Below, piece by piece: positions 60,251 through 64,000 of a stretch of DNA of 64,000 nucleotides. The notes below the pieces were generated by a model. The model made no database searches. It worked only from the letters and a program-made list of their open reading frames with translations, and was not told the DNA's origin. This stretch comes from DTU052 sp050951725 (GTDB lineage: Bacteria; Bacillota; Syntrophomonadia; Syntrophomonadales; DTU052), in contig JBMNJO010000001.1 of assembly GCA_050951725.1 (NCBI GenBank), positions 930,001 to 994,000 of the forward strand. Direction: 5' to 3'. The first letter of the stretch is position 1. Every line of letters starts with the position of its first letter. The translations under genes and the position numbers were made by a program.

Positions 60251-60862
60251 TTACTCCGTACCAATGTTTATGGATACCTTGTCCATATAATTCCAACCTT
60301 CATTCAGAGCCTGGACATTGATATCGATAGCCTTCTGGGGAACCAGTCCCTTGATAGCTTCAGTCAGCGAATCCAGTGGCATACCCAGAGTCCGTCCCAC
60401 CAGGCCGACCATAACGATATTCGCCGCCTTGGAGGTGCCGCATTTCTCGGCCATCCCGGTAGCATCCAGGGCCACCGTTTTGGGAACCACTGCAGCTATT
60501 TTCTCCTCCAGCCTTTCCGGATAACGGACCTCACCGCTCATAACCGGAAGAGGATCTATCTTGTCAGTGTTAATAATGATCAGACCATCTTTTCTGAGGA
60601 AGGGCAGATAACGGGCGGCCTCCAGTTTTTCAAAAGCCATGATCACATCCGCTTCACCCTTCTTAATTATGGGGGAGAACACTTTGGCACCGTAACGGAC
60701 CTGCGAGACCACGCTACCGCCTCTCTGCGCCATACCATGAATCTCTGACACCTTGACATCATGGCCCAGGTCAACCGCCGCCTGAGCCAATACCCGACTG
60801 GCGAGCAGGGTTCCCTGTCCTCCCACACCAACAATCAGGATGTTGGTTGTCTTGTCAGCCAT
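60251..60862 (-). CDS. iorB: Indolepyruvate:ferredoxin oxidoreductase, beta subunit
   Basis: 203 residues. NILIVGVGGQGTLLASRVLA nucleotide-loop start, HGMAQRGGSVVSQVRYG, and the late NIVMVGLVG. Gamma-type subunit of 2-oxoacid:ferredoxin oxidoreductases. Start overlaps the iorA stop by one base, so the two are coupled. With IorA it oxidises aryl-pyruvates to aryl-acetyl-CoA with reduced ferredoxin. Confidence 0.95.
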   Translation of the reverse strand: MADKTTNILIVGVGGQGTLLASRVLAQAAVDLGHDVKVSEIHGMAQRGGSVVSQVRYGAKVFSPIIKKGEADVIMAFEKLEAARYLPFLRKDGLIIINTDKIDPLPVMSGEVRYPERLEEKIAAVVPKTVALDATGMAEKCGTSKAANIVMVGLVGRTLGMPLDSLTEAIKGLVPQKAIDINVQALNEGWNYMDKVSINIGTE

Positions 60863-62604
60863 TACTTCGCCCCCCCTTCCAGCACTGCATCAAACTTGCA
60901 GACCTCTGCACACAGGCCGCACCCCTGACACAGATCGGGATTAATCCGGGCCTTCTTCTCTTCTTCCACCCAATAAACCCCGGTACAGCCTAACTTGATG
61001 CATATCTTGCACGATTTGCATTTATCTTCATCAATATACATAGGAGTCTTAACCGATTTATCTATCAAAGCACAGGGGCGGGTTGCCAGGATAACTGACG
61101 GACCTTCGTAAGCCAGTTCTTCATCCAGAGCCTTCTCCAATTCCCCTATCTTCAAAGGATCAACCTTACGAACCCGGTTTATCCCAATCGCCTTTACCAA
61201 TGCTTCCAGGTCCAACCGAGGTGTTTCAGTTTTCGTTATAGTTTTTCCAGTCGCCGGGTGGTCCTGATGACCGGTCATGGCCGTAGTTCCGTTGTCCAGG
61301 ATCATCACGGTTGTATTGCCCTGATTGTAAACCGTGTCGATCAACGGGGTTATGCCCGAATGAACAAAGGTGGAATCCCCGATCACCGCCACTGTCTTAC
61401 GGGATGTTTCCGGCCCCCGGGCCTTTTCCATCCCGAGAGCGGTCCCGATGCTGGCACCCATACACAGGGTTGAATCCATCGCACCCAATGGTTTCAATGC
61501 TCCCAGGGTGTAACAACCGATATCCCCGGCCACAGTCAACCTCTTACGTTTCAATACATGAAAGACCCCACGGTGAGGGCAACCTGGGCACAGCAACGGA
61601 GGCCGTGCTGGGATGCTCTCCTCCAACTGGTAACCTAACGGCGGGGTCGTATCAAGCAGTATCTCCTCCAGGAGTTCCGGGCTGTACTCGCCCGTACGGG
61701 GGAGGATTGACTTCCCAATGACCTCTATGCCCCAAGCCTTAAGCTGGTCCTCTATCACCGGTTCCAGTTCCTCAATCACATAAAGCTTTTCCACCTGAGC
61801 CGCAAATTCGCGGATCAGATTTTCCGGCAGTGGATTTACCGTACCCAGTTTCAGAACCGATACCTCCGGCATGACCTCCCGTACGTACTGGTAGGAGACC
61901 CCGCTGGTGATGATCCCCTTGGTACGGTCACCCCACTCAATACGATTCAAGGGGCTGTTTTCTACATATTCCCTGAGACTTGCCATCCGCTTCTCCACCT
62001 CAACATGGCGGAGTCTGGCGAACCCGGGCAGCATTACATACTTGGCCTCGTTCTTCTTGTACTCCTTGAGAGGCCGGTCTGTCTTCTCACCTTCCTGCAC
62101 CAGACTCTGCGAGTGGCACAGGCGGGTGGTAACCCTGAGCATCACCGGGGTATCAAACTGTTCACTAAGATTAAAGGCCTCCCTGGTAAAATCCAAGGCC
62201 TCCTGGCTATCTGATGGTTCAATCACCAACATCTTGGCAAACTTGCCATATCCCCGGTTGTCCTGCTCGTTCTGAGAAGAGTGCATCCCCGGGTCATCAG
62301 CCGATACCAGTACCAAGCCACCGTTTACCCCGGTATAAGAGAGGGTGTACAGTGGATCGGCGGCTACATTAACCCCCACATGCTTCATGGCCACCAGGGT
62401 CCTGGCACCACCCAAGGAGGCCCCAAATGCAACCTCCAATGCCACTTTCTCATTGGGTGACCATTCCGCATAGACCCCTTCAAACTTACTAAAACTATCT
62501 ACGATCTCGGTGCTGGGGGTTCCCGGGTAAGCCGTGGCTACGGTAACCCCAGCCTCATATGCGCCCCGCGCAATAGCCTGGTTTCCTATCATCAACCTCT
62601 TCAA
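60862..62604 (-). CDS. iorA: Indolepyruvate:ferredoxin oxidoreductase, alpha subunit
   Basis: 580 residues. N-terminal pyrimidine-binding domain (GNQAIARGAYEAGV, AYPGTPSTEI), ThDP-binding domain (GDIGCYTLG; GDSTFVHSG; LDNGTTAMTG) and a C-terminal ferredoxin domain with two 4Fe-4S motifs (CKSCKICIKLGC; CQGCGLCAEVC). TTG start at 62604 with AGAGGTGA five bases upstream; a second TTG one codon earlier is possible. With iorB forms the enzyme of amino acid fermentation; also related to aldehyde/acid cycling. Confidence 0.96.
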   Translation of the reverse strand: MKRLMIGNQAIARGAYEAGVTVATAYPGTPSTEIVDSFSKFEGVYAEWSPNEKVALEVAFGASLGGARTLVAMKHVGVNVAADPLYTLSYTGVNGGLVLVSADDPGMHSSQNEQDNRGYGKFAKMLVIEPSDSQEALDFTREAFNLSEQFDTPVMLRVTTRLCHSQSLVQEGEKTDRPLKEYKKNEAKYVMLPGFARLRHVEVEKRMASLREYVENSPLNRIEWGDRTKGIITSGVSYQYVREVMPEVSVLKLGTVNPLPENLIREFAAQVEKLYVIEELEPVIEDQLKAWGIEVIGKSILPRTGEYSPELLEEILLDTTPPLGYQLEESIPARPPLLCPGCPHRGVFHVLKRKRLTVAGDIGCYTLGALKPLGAMDSTLCMGASIGTALGMEKARGPETSRKTVAVIGDSTFVHSGITPLIDTVYNQGNTTVMILDNGTTAMTGHQDHPATGKTITKTETPRLDLEALVKAIGINRVRKVDPLKIGELEKALDEELAYEGPSVILATRPCALIDKSVKTPMYIDEDKCKSCKICIKLGCTGVYWVEEEKKARINPDLCQGCGLCAEVCKFDAVLEGGAK

Positions 62605-62682
62605 CAACTTCACCTCTTTCTGGAAGTGCACATTACAAAAATCTCCGCTACTATATCCGAACAGTCTGACCTCCCAAATAAT

Positions 62683-62733
62683 AAAAAATGACCTGAATCG
62701 AACGAGGAATTACCACTGTTCCGACCCGGTCAT
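62683..62733 (-). terminator. Hairpin between speE and iorA
   Basis: Minus strand: ATGACC (62733-62728) pairs with GGTCAT (62693-62688), followed by TTTTTTATTATT; the internal 34 bases can fold further (GGAA/TTCC). A terminator for speE or a leader attenuator for iorA. No T-box or known riboswitch motif was found in 62605-62810. Confidence 0.5.
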
Positions 62734-62810
62734 GATTGGGTTCCCGGTAAGGTCACCCACTCCTTATACATTAGGTCATCCTACCGTCCTACCGCAACAC
62801 CGGGAGTTAT

Positions 62811-63641
62811 TCAATCATCAAGAATACTCTGCACAAAAGGCGGCATAATGAATGCGGCCCGGTGTACTTCTTCAGAATAATATTTTAACCCATCGAGCCG
62901 GGGTTTGTCACCCCTGCCTGTGCGGGGATTAATACCCTTCGTCCCGATAGCAAATGCCCAAAAGCCGCTTACATAGGTCGGCACCACGGCCAGATAAATA
63001 TTGCTGACCGGAAAAGTACCCTTCATATTGCCCCATACCGTTTTAAAGTAGGCTTCAAAAAAGGTCGGTGATTCAGCATGAGCCACCATGATCCCGTCGT
63101 CGTTCAGGATTTCACGGCAGTTCTGATAGAACTCGGTACCGTACAGCTCAACTGCCGGTCCGGTAGGATCAGATGAATCCACCAGTATCACATCATAACG
63201 CTCCCGGGCTCCTTTGACAAATGCCACCCCATCGCCAAAAAGGATATGGGCCCGCGGATCCTCAAAAGCGCTGGCAATGGTGGGGAGAAACTCCTTACAG
63301 ACCTCAACCACTCGTTTATCGATCTCCACCATATCCACCCTCTGCACCTCCGGATGTCTCAGGACCTCGCGCAGGGTCCCGCCGTCTCCTCCCCCGATTA
63401 TCAGCACCTGCCGGGGATGGGGGTGGGCATTCAGGGCGACATGGGATATCATCTCGTGGTAGATGAACTCGTCCAGCTCCGTCGTTTGCACCGCCCCGTC
63501 AAGGACCAGGGCTTTGCCGAATTCCACGGTGTCTATCACCTGCAGTTCCTGGAAGGGGGTCTTCTCCTGCCACAGGGTTTCTTTGATCCTCCAGTGGACC
63601 CGGTAACCATCCGTATGAATTTCTTCAAACCAAACAGCCAT
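62811..63641 (-). CDS. speE: Spermidine synthase
   Basis: 276 residues. Aminopropyltransferase: FGKALVLDGAVQTTELDEFIYHEMI, the SAM-binding VLIIGGGDGGTLREVLRH, VEIDKRVVEVCKEFLP and VDSSDPTGPA. Makes spermidine from putrescine and decarboxylated SAM. ATG 63641 with GGAGG six bases upstream is the family start; it overlaps the preceding gene by 17 bases. No speD, speA or speB is nearby. Confidence 0.96.
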   Translation of the reverse strand: MAVWFEEIHTDGYRVHWRIKETLWQEKTPFQELQVIDTVEFGKALVLDGAVQTTELDEFIYHEMISHVALNAHPHPRQVLIIGGGDGGTLREVLRHPEVQRVDMVEIDKRVVEVCKEFLPTIASAFEDPRAHILFGDGVAFVKGARERYDVILVDSSDPTGPAVELYGTEFYQNCREILNDDGIMVAHAESPTFFEAYFKTVWGNMKGTFPVSNIYLAVVPTYVSGFWAFAIGTKGINPRTGRGDKPRLDGLKYYSEEVHRAAFIMPPFVQSILDD

Positions 63642-63987
63642 CTTCATCCTCCTGCTCATCATCCAGAATCCGGTTTCTTTCCCGGATGAGTTCTCCAATG
63701 ACTTCAGTCACCTGTTCCATACTCTCCGGTTGTTTTAGGTTAGCGCCGATAAGAGTAGCCTTAACAATCTCTTCTATTTCATGCGTTTCGGGATTCCCGT
63801 GACGCTCCACGAACTGCTCTAACAGTCGAAGAAACCCCAGGTCTTTCTGCACCACCACCAGGTCGATTATATCCAGGAGACAACGGGCCTCCTCCGGTTT
63901 CAGTCTTCCCCTGATATGCATGGTGCCTATTAAACGGGCGAGTTCCGTATACCATTTTCCGGCCTGGTTCTTAAGGTCTATTATCAT
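63625..63987 (-). CDS. Small conserved-looking protein upstream of speE
   Basis: 120 residues, helical and acidic, with a charged C-terminus (RNRILDDEQEDEDGC). No domain recognised. ATG 63987 follows a weak GGTG; it may start slightly differently. Overlap of 17 bases with speE argues for joint translation. Function unknown. Confidence 0.7.
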   Translation of the reverse strand: MIIDLKNQAGKWYTELARLIGTMHIRGRLKPEEARCLLDIIDLVVVQKDLGFLRLLEQFVERHGNPETHEIEEIVKATLIGANLKQPESMEQVTEVIGELIRERNRILDDEQEDEDGCLV

Positions 63988-64000
63988 GATCACACCAACT

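Noticed and set aside
62640..62810. Possible T-box leader before iorA
   Set aside because: The GGGTCGGAACAGTGG stretch resembles a T-box only loosely and the specifier loop and other conserved boxes are missing; kept as a hairpin.
1..64000. CRISPR arrays and complete insertion sequences
   Set aside because: No regularly spaced direct repeats and no transposase or integrase frame were found.

Overview
The window looks like a chromosome segment of an anaerobic, endospore-forming Firmicute of the class Clostridia. By inference it is closest to the Peptococcaceae/Syntrophomonadaceae type. The evidence is two sporulation proteins (SpoIIP, YyaC), Gram-positive ribosome binding sites with many TTG/GTG starts, several small Firmicute families (YpmA, YlaI, TIGR04086), ferredoxin-type indolepyruvate oxidoreductase (IorAB) and several acyl-CoA activating or transferring enzymes. 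No species can be named from sequence alone.

Layout. 1-6.6 kb (all minus): the start of dxs, a DUF21-like membrane gene (oapA), a ~590-nt structured RNA gene that fits OLE RNA, an EF-G-like GTPase, surE, signal peptidase I, a YpmA-family gene and folE. 6.8-11.5 kb: a polar amino acid ABC transporter with unusual fusions (permuted triple binding-protein repeats joined to a permease; an ATPase with an extra kinase-like ATPase tail) and a small double-glycine-leader peptide gene. 11.9-18.4 kb: a DNA-end processing operon, NurA - HerA - Mre11/SbcD - Rad50, with Rad50 split into three genes. 18.4-27.5 kb: accessory and housekeeping genes (DMT and ZIP transporters, aldolase, hydrolase, CopZ, M15 peptidase with an SLH-like tail, DinG-type helicase, thioesterase, DUF3343). 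28-30 kb: a two-subunit CoA-transferase with paired palindromes upstream. 30-39.2 kb: an alpha-glucan operon (GT4 glycosyltransferase, nucleotidyltransferase/phosphomutase-like fusion, GH57 branching enzyme, GH57 glucanotransferase-like protein, methyltransferase). 39.3-42.5 kb: SAH hydrolase, SpoIIP, YjbQ. 42.5-48.4 kb: acyl-CoA genes (DUF2889, CoA-transferase/hydrolase, acyl-CoA synthetase), a decayed hydrolase fragment and an MBL-fold gene. 48.7-58.2 kb: tRNA-Arg(CCG), membrane proteins, LonC-type protease, a second MBL protein, PBP1A and CorA. 58.6-64 kb: yyaC, hisC, iorBA, speE and a small gene.

How genes work together: the OLE RNA and OapA are expected to form a membrane ribonucleoprotein. 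HerA/NurA and Mre11/split-Rad50 form a double-strand-end resection set more familiar from archaea. The GT4, nucleotidyltransferase and GH57 genes form a non-classical glycogen pathway. The CoA-transferases, acyl-CoA synthetase and thioesterase fit fatty- or organic-acid metabolism.

The most unexplained items are a family of roughly 200-bp structured repeats (54.5 and 58.3 kb, with related pieces at 18.5 and 40.7 kb), the permuted binding-protein repeats, the split Rad50, a dxs gene with no canonical start codon, and a predicted double-glycine peptide.
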